Counted from the first letter of the stretch, positions 9,755 to 19,034 are shown. The stretch: DNA of 64,000 bases from Jeongeupia sp. HS-3 (GCF_015140455.1 NZ_AP024094.1:682001-746000); one strand, 5' to 3'. Notes: generated from the sequence alone by a model not told the origin. Program-made: numbers and translations.

Positions 9755-11230
9755 ATGAAGCGCACAACCCTGATGCATGGCGGCTTGGCTGTCGCCATGT
9801 TCGGCCTCGCCGTGGTCAGCCACGCCGCCTGCCGCGGCGGCTGGGCCGAGGGCACTACCTATACCGTTGGCGACACGGTGACGTATGGCGGGGCGGTCTA
9901 CACCGCGCGCAGTACCCATACCGCCTACGTCGGTACCGGCTGGAACCCGGCGGCGACGCCGACACTGTGGACGATCGGCGGCACTTGCAGCGCCTCGCCG
10001 ACCCCGACACCCTCGCCAACGCCAACGCCAACGCCAACGCCAACGCCAACGCCAACGCCAACGCCAACGCCAACGCCAACGCCAACGCCAACGCCAACGC
10101 CAACGCCAACGCCAACGCCAACGCCAACGCCCGTACCATCGCCGACTCCGACTCCGACTCCGACTCCGACTCCGACTCCGACTCCGACTCCGACTCCGAC
10201 TCCGACTCCGACTTCGGTGCCCGGTGGCTGGGTGTTGCAGAACACCTTCGAGAATGACGCCATCGGCCTCTATACCGCGTCGGCGTTCCAGTCCGACTGG
10301 GGCATCGCGCCGGGCGAATCGACCGGCGTCACAGCCGGGCGACTGGCCATCGCCGGTGATCCGGACAATCAGGCGAACAAGGTGCTGCGCGTTACCTACA
10401 AGGCCGGCCAGGTCGGCGGCAACTCGGCGATGACCTTCGATGCACCGCTGGCCGGCAGCTACGGCCAGCTATGGCTGCAGTACAAGCTGCGCTTCGACAA
10501 CGCGTTTACCTGGGTCAAGGGCGGCAAGCTGCCGGGGCTCGGCGGTGGCGACACGCCGACCGGCTGCATTGCCAACGGCAGCTTCGACGGTTTCACTACT
10601 CGGCTGATGTGGCGTGAAAACGGCGTCGGTTTCAGCTACCAGTACTATCCGGGCAAGAAGGACGAGTGTGGCGACTATTATGCGGTGGCGACCCGGTTCA
10701 AGCCGGGCGTCTGGTACACGCTGACGCAGCAGGTGGTGCTGGGCGACGCCGGTCAGGCCAACGGGCAGTTCCGTCAGTGGGTCGACGGCAAGCTGGTGCT
10801 GCAGCAAAGCGGGTTGTTGTTGCGCAATGCCGCAGCGGTGGGCGTCTCGGCGATCAAGATGGATACCTTCTTCGGCGGTTCGAGCACCGACTGGGCGCCG
10901 TCGAGCGACCAGTACGCCTACTTTGACGACTTCCGCGTCTCGACGGCGAGCCCGCTGGCGCTGGTCGACACGGCCAAGACGCCGCCACCGTACAGCGATC
11001 CGCTTAGCGGTTATGGCCAGTGGCAGACCGGCAAGAGCTATGCGCAGAACAGCCTGGTGTTCCGTATCGACGGCAACGGCGTTTACCGCTATTTCAAGGC
11101 GCGCGGTTACGTGGCCGCCAACGTCGATCCGCTCGTCAGCAGCCTGCTCGATGCCTACTTTCAGGTCTATTCGCCGCTGCGGCTCGACAACGGCCAGAAG
11201 TGGATCGAGCTGACCGAGCCCTGGCTCTGA
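9755..11230 (+). CDS. Secreted modular polysaccharide lyase-like protein (CBM5/12 + Thr-Pro linker + PL14-like domain)
   Basis: 491 residues. The signal peptide (1-25) ends AVVSHAA. An N-terminal carbohydrate-binding module of the chitin-binding CBM5/12 type follows (about 27-78: [15 protein letters not shown], then [13 protein letters not shown]). A Thr-Pro linker spans about 80-155. The catalytic-looking domain (about 158-405) contains [10 protein letters not shown] and [11 protein letters not shown], which I associate with polysaccharide lyase family 14 (alginate/glucuronan lyases). The C-terminal 70 residues ([17 protein letters not shown]) resemble a second, degenerate binding module. 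It is probably exported by Sec and then a type II system, of which gspCDE is in this window. Substrate is not determinable; the PL14 assignment is from motif memory. GGAGAGAG precedes the start. Confidence 0.65.
   Translation: MKRTTLMHGGLAVAMFGLAVVSHAACRGGWAEGTTYTVGDTVTYGGAVYTARSTHTAYVGTGWNPAATPTLWTIGGTCSASPTPTPSPTPTPTPTPTPTPTPTPTPTPTPTPTPTPTPTPTPTPTPVPSPTPTPTPTPTPTPTPTPTPTPTPTSVPGGWVLQNTFENDAIGLYTASAFQSDWGIAPGESTGVTAGRLAIAGDPDNQANKVLRVTYKAGQVGGNSAMTFDAPLAGSYGQLWLQYKLRFDNAFTWVKGGKLPGLGGGDTPTGCIANGSFDGFTTRLMWRENGVGFSYQYYPGKKDECGDYYAVATRFKPGVWYTLTQQVVLGDAGQANGQFRQWVDGKLVLQQSGLLLRNAAAVGVSAIKMDTFFGGSSTDWAPSSDQYAYFDDFRVSTASPLALVDTAKTPPPYSDPLSGYGQWQTGKSYAQNSLVFRIDGNGVYRYFKARGYVAANVDPLVSSLLDAYFQVYSPLRLDNGQKWIELTEPWL
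10019..10132 (+). repeat. Hexanucleotide array (ACGCCA), 18 perfect units
   Basis: In-frame tandem repeat of ACGCCA encoding Thr-Pro, 18 perfect copies (10019-10126) plus a variant ACGCCC. It forms the first half of the linker. Gain or loss of a unit keeps the frame. Confidence 0.97.
10145..10210 (+). repeat. Hexanucleotide array (ACTCCG), 11 perfect units
   Basis: A second tandem array encoding the same Thr-Pro dipeptide with different codons (ACT CCG, not ACG CCA). It is separated from the first by Val-Pro-Ser-Pro. Confidence 0.97.
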
Positions 11231-11243
11231 CGTGACCTCACTA

Positions 11244-11274
11244 ACAACAAACCCGCCGCTGGCGGGTTTGTTGT
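11244..11274. terminator. Bidirectional terminator between convergent genes
   Basis: A 14-base-pair perfect stem (arms 11244-11257 and 11261-11274, core AACAAACCCGCC) with a GCT loop serves the lyase gene on one side and ydfG on the other. Confidence 0.75.
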
Positions 11275-11275
11275 A

Positions 11276-12022
11276 TCAGCCGCGATGCACGGCCAGCGGC
11301 CCGTTGGCCTGGCACACCGGCATCAGCTGGACGTTGTTGATGTTGACGTGCGCCGGACGTGAGGCGACCCAGTACACGGTGTCGGCGATATCGTCGGCCG
11401 AAAGCGGCTGGGTGTTCTGGTAGACCGCATCGGCCTTGCTGGCGTCGCCGTGAAAGCGCACGCTGGAGAACTCGGTGCCGCCAGCCAGGCCCGGTTCGAT
11501 ATTGCTCACGCGTACCGGTGTGCCAAGCAGGTCGGCGCGCAGGTTGTGGCTGAGCTGGTGCACGAACGCCTTGGTCGCCCCGTAGACGTTGCCGCCGGGG
11601 TAGGGCCATTCGCCGGCGGTGTAGCCGATGTTGACGACATGGCCGCGACCGCGTTCGACCATGCCGGGCAAAAGTGCGCGGGTGCAGTAGACGAGACCCT
11701 TGATATTGGTGTCTATCATCCGCTCCCAATCGTCGAGATCGGTGCGGTAGGCAGGCTCGACGCCGAGCGCGAGACCGGCGTTGTTGACCAGCAGATCAAT
11801 CGCGGCGAACCCGCTGGGCAGGCTGGCGAACGCCGTGGCAACGGCGTCACGGTCGGTCACATCCAGTTGCAGCGGCAGCAAGGCCGGGCCGAGCTCGGCG
11901 GCGAGTTCTTGCAACCGTTCGATGCGGCGGCCCGCAGCGATCACCTTGTGGCCTTCGGCGACGAAGCGGCGAGCGATGGCTTGGCCGAATCCGGCGCTGG
12001 CGCCGGTGACGACGACGATCAT
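11276..12022 (-). CDS. ydfG: YdfG-type short-chain dehydrogenase, catalytic Ser replaced by Tyr
   Basis: 248 residues, the same length and nearly collinear with E. coli YdfG, an NADP-dependent 3-hydroxy acid dehydrogenase / malonic semialdehyde reductase. The cofactor motif is TGASAGFG (6-13), then NNAG (80-83), active-site Tyr147 and Lys151 in YGATKAF, and the family-specific IEPGLAGGTEF. The residue at 134, catalytic Ser in YdfG and in SDRs generally, is Tyr (NIGYTAG, codon TAC), a one-base change from TCC. Either catalysis is altered or lost, or there is a sequence error. The start at 12022 is fixed by a perfect AAGGAG and by homology (MIVVVTGASAG), so longer upstream reading is excluded. 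Confidence 0.88.
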   Translation of the reverse strand: MIVVVTGASAGFGQAIARRFVAEGHKVIAAGRRIERLQELAAELGPALLPLQLDVTDRDAVATAFASLPSGFAAIDLLVNNAGLALGVEPAYRTDLDDWERMIDTNIKGLVYCTRALLPGMVERGRGHVVNIGYTAGEWPYPGGNVYGATKAFVHQLSHNLRADLLGTPVRVSNIEPGLAGGTEFSSVRFHGDASKADAVYQNTQPLSADDIADTVYWVASRPAHVNINNVQLMPVCQANGPLAVHRG

Positions 12023-12186
12023 TGGACTCTCCTTGGCGGGTGATGGCGCTAGCGTGCGCCGAGCCGGGGGGGCACGGCAACACGCAGTTACGGCCTCTTT
12101 CAAGCGGCGCAGTTGCGTACCGCCAGCCGCACGGCAGAGCGGAACGCGTAGTACCATCACGGCATCACCTTCATTACCACTGCGCC

Positions 12187-12597
12187 ATGCCCGTACAAGA
12201 CGATGCCTCGACCAAGGTCAGGCTGGATAAATGGCTCTGGGCCGCCCGCTTTTTCAAGACACGCTCGCTGGCGACCGACGCGATCGACGCCGGCCACGTG
12301 CATTTGAACGGCGACCGCGCCAAGCCGGCGCGCACCGTCAAGATCGGCGACCGTTTGCGTATCCTTACCGCCCATGGCGAGTTTGGCGTCGTCGTTGCGC
12401 AGTTGGCGGATCGGCGCGGCCCGGCCGAGGTGGCGCGGGCGCTGTACGAGGAAACACCCGAAAGCGAGGCCAGGCGGCTGCAACAGGCGCAGGAGCGCAC
12501 CCTGGAGCCCAATTTCGAACATCCGCTTTCCAAAGGCCGGCCAACCAAGAAGTGGCGCCGCCAGCTCCACGATTTCTCCCGCAAGCAGCAAGGTTGA
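12187..12597 (+). CDS. hslR: Heat-shock RNA-binding protein Hsp15 (S4 domain)
   Basis: 136 residues (E. coli Hsp15 133). The S4 RNA-binding domain at 10-75 includes VRLDKWLWAARFFKTRSLA and AGHVHLNGDRAKPARTVKIGD. A basic C-terminal helix ends GRPTKKWRRQLHDFSRKQQG. Hsp15 binds stalled 50S subunits carrying nascent chains and helps recycle them. It lies 5 bases before the next gene, so the two are probably co-transcribed. The ATG at 12187 is chosen because family homology starts a few residues later. Confidence 0.9.
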   Translation: MPVQDDASTKVRLDKWLWAARFFKTRSLATDAIDAGHVHLNGDRAKPARTVKIGDRLRILTAHGEFGVVVAQLADRRGPAEVARALYEETPESEARRLQQAQERTLEPNFEHPLSKGRPTKKWRRQLHDFSRKQQG

Positions 12598-12602
12598 AGC
12601 CC

Positions 12603-13871
12603 ATGTCCTTCGATGCGCCTAGTAGTGCTGGGCCGATTTACCTGTTGTGCCGCAATGTGGCGTATGCGAACGATATTGTTCATCAATTGTCGCTGTTCGG
12701 CCTGCGGTGTATCGCTTTTGCCCGCGCAAGCGCCGTGCTGGCGGCGATTCACGGTGACCCGCCGTTGGCGGTGTTGGTGGATGAAACGGGGTGCGAGGAC
12801 ATGACCTTGCCGCAGATCCTGCCAATGATCGTGCGTCTGCACGATGGCCCGATGGTCTATTTGTCGCAGCCGATGCCGGCGCAGGAGCAGATCGAGCTGG
12901 CACGTGCCGGCGTCAGCGACTTCCTGCCCAAACCCTTCGATAGTCATCGGCTTATCGACCAGATCGACCGGATGCTCGAAGCACAATCACCGCAACAGGC
13001 ACGGGTATTGATCGTCGACGATTCGGACATGCTGACCCACTGGGCCAGCAATGTGCTGACCATGGCCGGCATGCGCGTGCGCAGCGTCAAGAATCCGCTC
13101 AAGGTGCCGCAGTTGATCGCGCTGGAGAAGCCCGAACTGATCCTGCTGGACATGTACATGCCCGAATGCACCGGCGACGAGCTGGCGCGGGTGCTGCGGC
13201 AGAATCCGGCGTTCGACGGTATTCCCATCGTTTTCCTGTCGAGCGAAACCCAGCGTGGCCGGCAGTTGTCGGCGCGGCGCATGGGCGGCGACGATTTCCT
13301 CGTCAAGAACAACGACCCGGACGAGCTGATCGACATCGTCACCATGATGGTCGACCGCTATCGCCGGCTGCGCGAGTTGATGAGTCGCGATAGCCTGACC
13401 CGGCTACTGAACCACACACATCTGATCGAACGGCTGCTGCAGGAAGTTGCCCGCGCGCACGAAACGGTGCGGCCGCTGGCTTTCGCGATGATCGATATCG
13501 ATCATTTCAAATCGGTCAATGATCAGCACGGCCATGCGGTCGGTGACCGGGTGATCAAGAGCTTGGCGCGTTTGCTGCGACAGGCCTTTCCCGGCGCCGA
13601 TCTGGTCGGTCGTTACGGCGGCGAGGAGTTCGCCATCGTGTTTCCCGATACGTCGCTGCTGCGTGCGGCGCAACAGGTCGATGTGCTGCGTGAGCGCTTT
13701 GGCGAGTTTCGCCATGCCAGCGCCAACGGTGAGTCCATGGCGATTTCGTTCAGCGCCGGCGTCGCCCAGTTAATTAACGGCATGCACGCCGAACAATTGA
13801 TCGAAACCGCCGACGCCGCGCTTTATCAGGCCAAGGCCGCCGGCCGCAATCAGGTCGGCCTTGCCCGCTGA
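12603..13871 (+). CDS. Response regulator with two receiver domains and a GGDEF domain
   Basis: 422 residues. The first receiver-like domain (about 8-125) lacks the N-terminal acidic pair. The second (about 135-255) has the full set: VLIVDDSD, phosphoacceptor Asp in LLLDMYMPE, and Lys in DDFLVKNND. The C-terminal GGDEF domain (about 265-420) has an intact RYGGEEFAIVF. The residues where an I-site RxxD should be read PGAD, so product inhibition is probably absent. The architecture is like PleD: phosphorylation of the second receiver should drive dimerisation and c-di-GMP synthesis. No histidine kinase lies nearby, so the cognate kinase is not identified. Likely operon with hslR. Confidence 0.88.
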   Translation: MSFDAPSSAGPIYLLCRNVAYANDIVHQLSLFGLRCIAFARASAVLAAIHGDPPLAVLVDETGCEDMTLPQILPMIVRLHDGPMVYLSQPMPAQEQIELARAGVSDFLPKPFDSHRLIDQIDRMLEAQSPQQARVLIVDDSDMLTHWASNVLTMAGMRVRSVKNPLKVPQLIALEKPELILLDMYMPECTGDELARVLRQNPAFDGIPIVFLSSETQRGRQLSARRMGGDDFLVKNNDPDELIDIVTMMVDRYRRLRELMSRDSLTRLLNHTHLIERLLQEVARAHETVRPLAFAMIDIDHFKSVNDQHGHAVGDRVIKSLARLLRQAFPGADLVGRYGGEEFAIVFPDTSLLRAAQQVDVLRERFGEFRHASANGESMAISFSAGVAQLINGMHAEQLIETADAALYQAKAAGRNQVGLAR

Positions 13872-13892
13872 CCCGGAACAAACAGGACGTTC

Positions 13893-15692
13893 ATGCCGCA
13901 CTATCGCATCCAGCCGGCCGATCTCGCCGCACACTATTTCGATGTCACGCTCACCATCGCCGAGCCGGATCCGGCCGGGCAGATGGTCTGGTTGCCGGTG
14001 TGGATACCCGGCAGCTATCTGGTGCGCGAATTCGCCCGCAATATCACCGACATCGCCGCCAGCTCACACGGTGAGCCGGTGGCGCTGACCAAGCTCGACA
14101 AGCATCGTTGGCAGGCCGCGCCGGTCAGCCGCGCGCTGACGTTGACGTATCGGGTCTATGCGTTCGATTTGTCGGTCCGTGGCGCCTATCTGGACGACGT
14201 ACGCGGTTTCTTCAATGGCACCAGCGTGTTTCTGGCCGTCGCCGGGCAGGAACAGCAAGCGTGCGAGGTCGAGATCGTCGCGCCGCGTGGCAAGGCGGCG
14301 GCAGGCTGGCGGCTTGCGACCACGCTGCCGGCAGTCAAAACCAAAGACGATGGCTTTGGCCGCTACCGCGCCGGTGACTACGACGAGCTGATCGATCATC
14401 CAGTCGAGCTGGGCGAGTTTGATCGGGATGCATTCAAGGCCTGCGGCGTGCCGCACGAGATCGTGATCGCCGGCCGGCATCGCACCGATTTCAAGCGTTT
14501 GAAAAAAGACCTGAAAAAGATCTGCGAGGCGCAAATCCGTTTGTTCGGCGAGCCGGCGCCGTTCGACCGCTACCTGTTCATGACGGTGGCGACCGGCGAT
14601 GGTTACGGCGGGCTTGAACACCGCGCCTCCACGGCGCTGATCACCGCGCGCAACGACCTGCCGCTGGCGCACGAGACCGATCGCAAGACCGGCTACATCC
14701 AGTACCTTGGCCTGTGCAGTCACGAATATTTTCATAGCTGGAACGTCAAGCGCATCAAGCCGGCCGCGTATGCACCCTACGATCTGAGCGGCGAAAACTA
14801 CTCGCGCTTGCTGTGGGCATTTGAAGGCATTACCTCGTATTACGACGACCTGATGCTGCTGCGTGCCGGCATCATCACCCCGCAGCAATACCTCGACCTG
14901 CTGGCACAAACGCTGACCGGGGTCGAACGCACGCCGGGGCGTAAACGGCAGACGCTGGAAGAAGCCAGCCTCGACGCTTGGGTCAAATACTATCGCCAGG
15001 ACGAGAACAGCCCGAACGTGCTGGTCAGTTATTACACCAAGGGCGCGCTGGCGGCGCTGTGCCTGGATCTGACCATCCGCAAACATTCCGGCGGTGCCAA
15101 GAGCCTCGACGATGTGATGCGGGTGCTGTGGCAGCGTTTCGGCCGCGATTTCGAGCACGAAGGGCGCGGCGTCGGTGAAGCCGAGTGGGAAGCGGTGGCC
15201 AGCGAAGTCGCCGGCATCGACCTCAAGGCCTTCTTCGATCTGGCGCTACGCTCGACCGAAGAACTGCCGGTGGCCGAATTGCTGGGCGAGTTTGGCGTCG
15301 AGGTACAACAGCGCCCGCCCTTGGGCGGTGGCGACAAGGGGGGATGGCGCGATGGCACTATCACTCCCGGGGTCAGTATCGGTGCACGCGTGGGCGCCGA
15401 TCCGGTTGGCATACGGCTGGCACAGGTATTCGATGGCGGCGCAGCACAGCTTGCGGGCTTGTCCGCCGGCGATGTGCTGATCGCGCTGGACGGATTGAGG
15501 GTGACGGCCGCCAATCGGGATACCGTTCTGGCGGCTTATCCGGCCGGTAGCAAAGTGGCGCTACATGCGTTTCGCCGCGACGAGTTGATCGAACGAACGC
15601 TGCAGCTGCAGGCCGCGAGTAGCGATACCTGGGGGCTCAGGTTGCGGGAGCAGGCGGAAAATGGTCGTCGTTTATCCTGGTTGATGGTTTGA
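13893..15692 (+). CDS. M61-family metallopeptidase with PDZ domain
   Basis: 599 residues, the usual size for M61 glycyl-aminopeptidase-like proteins. An N-terminal beta domain (about 1-170) is followed by the zinc peptidase core with HEYFHSWNVKRIKP (HExxH, about residue 277) and the third-ligand region WAFEGITSYYDD about 30 residues on. A C-terminal PDZ domain (about 480-580, GARVGADPVGIRLAQVFDGG) completes it. No signal peptide is seen, so it is expected in the cytosol. AGGAC gives the ribosome site. M61 enzymes cleave N-terminal Gly/Ala; the physiological substrate is unknown. It follows the response regulator after 21 bases and may share its transcript. Confidence 0.9.
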   Translation: MPHYRIQPADLAAHYFDVTLTIAEPDPAGQMVWLPVWIPGSYLVREFARNITDIAASSHGEPVALTKLDKHRWQAAPVSRALTLTYRVYAFDLSVRGAYLDDVRGFFNGTSVFLAVAGQEQQACEVEIVAPRGKAAAGWRLATTLPAVKTKDDGFGRYRAGDYDELIDHPVELGEFDRDAFKACGVPHEIVIAGRHRTDFKRLKKDLKKICEAQIRLFGEPAPFDRYLFMTVATGDGYGGLEHRASTALITARNDLPLAHETDRKTGYIQYLGLCSHEYFHSWNVKRIKPAAYAPYDLSGENYSRLLWAFEGITSYYDDLMLLRAGIITPQQYLDLLAQTLTGVERTPGRKRQTLEEASLDAWVKYYRQDENSPNVLVSYYTKGALAALCLDLTIRKHSGGAKSLDDVMRVLWQRFGRDFEHEGRGVGEAEWEAVASEVAGIDLKAFFDLALRSTEELPVAELLGEFGVEVQQRPPLGGGDKGGWRDGTITPGVSIGARVGADPVGIRLAQVFDGGAAQLAGLSAGDVLIALDGLRVTAANRDTVLAAYPAGSKVALHAFRRDELIERTLQLQAASSDTWGLRLREQAENGRRLSWLMV

Positions 15693-15759
15693 GTTAAGTT
15701 TTTGGTAAGTTATCGGGGTGTCGTGTAAATTGAGAAAGTGAATCAACACGGACCACAGA

Positions 15760-17877
15760 ATGCGCGTTCCCCGACCCGAACCTGGCTGGTTTTTCAGTCT
15801 TCGCAGCCGGATGCTGCTGGTTTTTCTGCTGATCAATCTGATCATTACCGGCTGCTGTGCTGCCTATGTCTATCAGCTTAAGGCGTCTGCGATCAGGGCG
15901 GAGGCCGATGGGCGTCTGCGTGCCGCCGCCGCCGCAGCAGAGCGCTTGTTGCCGGAGAGTCTGGTCTCGCACGATGCGCTGTTCATCGACGACGAACCCA
16001 GTGACCCGGTGCAATCGCAATTTGCGCTGACGCGGTATTGCCGCATCGCTGGCCTGAGTGGGCTGGCTTTCTACGCTTTCGACGGCGATCGGCCGCAGTT
16101 GGTCGCAGGCGCCCTGGTCAACCTCGCAACCCCTCTCGATGTGTCGGCGGATGTGCTCCGCACAACGCTTGCGAGTGGTGAAGTCTATGCGACCGAAGTC
16201 CGCATTCAAGACCGTTCGGCGCGCATCCTTTTTCTGCCCGGGCCGCCCAATAGCGCGCGGCGTTACGTGATCGCGGCGATGATCGATGGGGATTCCTACT
16301 CCGCCGCGCTCCAAAAGGCTCGGCTGCAATCGTTTGGCATCGGCGGGCTGGTTTTCCTGTTCGGGCTCTTGTTGTCGTACTTGCTCGCCTGGCGCACCGC
16401 GGGGCCGATTACCGCGATGCTGGGGGCGGTGCGGCGCATGCGCGAGGGTGATTACACCATCCGGCTGACTCCGCGCGGCCGTGGCGAGCTTGGCGAGCTG
16501 GCGCGCAACTTCAATGCCATGAGCGAAGCCGTCGCGGAACGCGAACGGCTGATCATGCAGCAGGCGTTTGAAGACAGTCTGACCGGCTTGCCCAACCGGG
16601 TACGCATGCTTGACTTGATGCAGGCGCGCATTGATGAATCGGCGTCGCCTTTTGTCGTGCTGCTCCTCGACATCAACCAGTTCAAATACGTCAACCATTA
16701 CCTTGGCTACCAGACCGGCGATGCCATGCTGATCGCGCTGGCAAGACGGCTTGCCGGTTTGATGCACCAGCAAGGCGAGCTGTGCGCGCGCCTGCCAGGG
16801 GATGAGTTTGCCTTGCTGTTTCCAGGGGCCAGACTCAGCGCCTTGCCGCAATTACTGGGGCTCCTTGATGGCGCGCTGGTGGATCCGGTCATCGTCGGCG
16901 GGCAGCGGCTTGATCTGGGGGTGGGGATCGGTGTTGCGGCCTACCCGGATCATGGTGAAACCGCCGAGCTGCTGTTGCACCACGCCGAAGTCGCCATGTA
17001 TCTGGCGAAGCGGGATCATTCGGCCTATGCGATCTATTGTCCCGAAACCGAGGCTCGCCGACGCAATCACACCGCTTTGCTCGCCGATATGCGGGGCGCA
17101 ATTGACGAGGGTCAGTTCAGAATGCACTACCAGCCCAAAGCGCTATTGCGCGATGGAACGGTCAAGAAAGCCGAGGCGCTGATACGCTGGGCGCATCCGG
17201 AACGCGGCTGGATCGCGCCGGACGAGTTCATCCCGTTTGCCGAGCAAACCGGCAAGTTGCGGGCGATTACGCATTGGGTGATCGCCGAGGTGGTGGCGCA
17301 GATCGTTCGCTGGAATGAAGCCGGTTTGTCGTTTTGCATTTCGGTGAATGTTGGCATGAGCGACGTCGAAGACGATTCCTTCGTGAGTTTTGTCGATCGT
17401 ACCTTGCGCCAGCACGGCATTCAGCCGCTGCAACTGTGCCTGGAAATCACCGAAACCGGCATGATGCGCCGGCCGCAGCAATTGCTCTACAACCTCGATC
17501 GTTTGCGCCAGCTTGGCGTGCTGCTGTCGATTGACGATTTCGGTAACGGTTATTCTTCTTTCGGTTATCTGGCGCAGATGCCGGTGCATGAGCTGAAGAT
17601 CGATCGCACCTTCATCGACCAGCTGGAACACAATTTCGAGAATATCTCTATCGTGCGTTCGATCATCGAGCTGGGTCATATCCTTGGGCTTGACGTCGTT
17701 GCCGAGGGCGTTGAAACCTCCGTCATCTGGCAGGCGCTGGCGGTGATGGGCTGCGACGAAGCTCAGGGTTATCTGATTGCCCGTCCGATGCCGGCTGATG
17801 AGCTGGTGCGCTGGATGGAAACCGGCTTTGCCCTGCCACAAACGCCGCCGAACATGGCGAGCGTGCTGGTTCCGTGA
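15760..17877 (+). CDS. Membrane GGDEF-EAL protein, probable c-di-GMP phosphodiesterase
   Basis: 705 residues. The N-terminal transmembrane helix is at about 14-34, followed by a periplasmic sensor region (about 35-190), a second helix (about 194-215), HAMP (about 215-268), GGDEF (about 275-430) and EAL (about 440-695). The GGDEF motif is degenerate (RLPGDEFALLF, first Gly lost), so cyclase activity is unlikely. The EAL domain keeps EALIRW, the Asn of SVNVGMSD, CLEITETG, IDDFGNGYSS, ELKIDRTFI, AEGVET and QGYLIARP, consistent with an active phosphodiesterase that hydrolyses c-di-GMP to pGpG. The degenerate GGDEF may bind GTP allosterically. Monocistronic as far as can be seen. Confidence 0.9.
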   Translation: MRVPRPEPGWFFSLRSRMLLVFLLINLIITGCCAAYVYQLKASAIRAEADGRLRAAAAAAERLLPESLVSHDALFIDDEPSDPVQSQFALTRYCRIAGLSGLAFYAFDGDRPQLVAGALVNLATPLDVSADVLRTTLASGEVYATEVRIQDRSARILFLPGPPNSARRYVIAAMIDGDSYSAALQKARLQSFGIGGLVFLFGLLLSYLLAWRTAGPITAMLGAVRRMREGDYTIRLTPRGRGELGELARNFNAMSEAVAERERLIMQQAFEDSLTGLPNRVRMLDLMQARIDESASPFVVLLLDINQFKYVNHYLGYQTGDAMLIALARRLAGLMHQQGELCARLPGDEFALLFPGARLSALPQLLGLLDGALVDPVIVGGQRLDLGVGIGVAAYPDHGETAELLLHHAEVAMYLAKRDHSAYAIYCPETEARRRNHTALLADMRGAIDEGQFRMHYQPKALLRDGTVKKAEALIRWAHPERGWIAPDEFIPFAEQTGKLRAITHWVIAEVVAQIVRWNEAGLSFCISVNVGMSDVEDDSFVSFVDRTLRQHGIQPLQLCLEITETGMMRRPQQLLYNLDRLRQLGVLLSIDDFGNGYSSFGYLAQMPVHELKIDRTFIDQLEHNFENISIVRSIIELGHILGLDVVAEGVETSVIWQALAVMGCDEAQGYLIARPMPADELVRWMETGFALPQTPPNMASVLVP

Positions 17878-17933
17878 GCAGCACGACGGATCGGCACGCT
17901 TGTGCGGCCTTTTGTTTCGTCTGGATTAAATAG

Positions 17934-17972
17934 GTCTAGACGTCACAACCTCGTAATACGCGCTGCCTAGAA
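17934..17972 (+). promoter_or_regulatory. Promoter/operator block of the AEP-binding protein gene
   Basis: A perfect palindrome GTCTAGAC (17934-17941) and a related half-site GCCTAGAA (17965-17972), centre to centre 31 bases, flank CGTAATAC (17952-17959). The downstream half-site overlaps TAGAAT (17968-17973), a good -10 box. The same arrangement recurs at 19114-19152. GTCTAGAC resembles operators of HutC-type GntR regulators. Confidence 0.65.
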
Positions 17973-18017
17973 TCCGCTGCGATTTCCCTCCCTCTAGATC
18001 GCACAAGGATCGCAGCC

Positions 18018-19034
18018 ATGAAATCCCTGAACCGCCTCGTATTCGGTCTTGCCTGCGCATTTGCCGGCTCCGCCTTCGCCGATACCACGTTGACCGTTTA
18101 CACCGCACTCGAAGCCGATCAGCTCAAGGCTTATCAGCAAAAGTTCGAAGAAGAAAATCCCGGCATCAAGATCAAGTGGGTGCGTGATTCGACCGGCATC
18201 ATCACCGCCAAGCTGCTGGCCGAAAAAGCCAACCCGCAAGCCGACGTCGTGATGGGCGTCGCTGCGTCGTCGCTGCTGGTGCTGGAGAAGGAAGGCATGT
18301 TGCAGGGCTACTCGCCCAAGGGTGTCGAGAAGCTCTCCAAGGCCTATGTCGACTCGGCCAACCCGCCTGCGTGGGTCGGCATGGACGTGTGGGGCGCGAC
18401 GATCTGTTTCAACACCGTCGAAGCCGCCAAGCAAGGCATCAAGAAGCCGGAAAGCTGGAAAGACCTGACCCGCCCCGAGTACAAGGGCAAGATCGTGATG
18501 CCGAATCCGGCGTCGAGCGGCACCGGCTATTTCGACGTCTCGGCCTGGCTCAAGGTCTTCGGCGAGAAGGACGGCTGGGCCTATATGGACAAGCTGCACG
18601 ACAACATCGCCCAGTACACGCATTCGGGCTCCAAGCCGTGCAAACAGGCTGCGGCGGGTGAATTCCCGATCGGTATCTCGTTCGAATACCGCGCCGCCAA
18701 GCTCAAGGAGGGCGGTGCACCGATTGATCTGGTGTTCCCGAAGGAAGGTCTGGGCTGGGACGTCGAAGCCACGGCGATCATGAAGGGCACCAAGAATGTC
18801 GATGCGGCGAAGAAGCTGGCCGACTGGTCGGCATCGCGCTCGGCCAACGAGCTGTACGAGAAGAACTTCGCCATCGTCGCGATGCCGGGGATTGCCAAGC
18901 CGAACGCGCATATTCCGGCCAATTACGAGCAGCTGCTGATCAAGCAGGATCTGAAGTGGTCGGCGCTCAACCGCGACAAGATCCTGGCCGAGTGGACCAA
19001 GCGTTACGACGCCAAGTCCGAGCCGAAAAAATAA
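18018..19034 (+). CDS. phnS: 2-aminoethylphosphonate ABC transporter, periplasmic binding protein
   Basis: 338 residues with a clear signal peptide (MKSLNRLVFGLACAFAGSAFA). The mature protein is an iron/phosphonate-type periplasmic binding protein (LTVYTALEADQLKAYQQKFE; WVRDSTGIITAKLLAEKANPQADVV). It is assigned to 2-aminoethylphosphonate because the ATPase, fused permease, phnW and phnX follow; the sequence alone fits the broader Fe(III)-binding family too. Members of this phosphonate subgroup are sometimes named phnS2. AAGGAT lies 11 bases before the ATG. A terminator separates it from the next gene, so it is its own transcript, typical for an abundant binding protein. Confidence 0.85.
   Translation: MKSLNRLVFGLACAFAGSAFADTTLTVYTALEADQLKAYQQKFEEENPGIKIKWVRDSTGIITAKLLAEKANPQADVVMGVAASSLLVLEKEGMLQGYSPKGVEKLSKAYVDSANPPAWVGMDVWGATICFNTVEAAKQGIKKPESWKDLTRPEYKGKIVMPNPASSGTGYFDVSAWLKVFGEKDGWAYMDKLHDNIAQYTHSGSKPCKQAAAGEFPIGISFEYRAAKLKEGGAPIDLVFPKEGLGWDVEATAIMKGTKNVDAAKKLADWSASRSANELYEKNFAIVAMPGIAKPNAHIPANYEQLLIKQDLKWSALNRDKILAEWTKRYDAKSEPKK

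Noticed and set aside
10019-10210. Possible CRISPR or minisatellite locus
   Set aside because: There are no spacers and the units are six bases; this is an in-frame coding repeat.
9664-10433. Open frames in other phases through the hexamer arrays (Asn-Ala and Gln-Arg repeats)
   Set aside because: A six-base repeat is open in several frames. Only the Thr-Pro frame has a signal peptide and folded domains on both sides.
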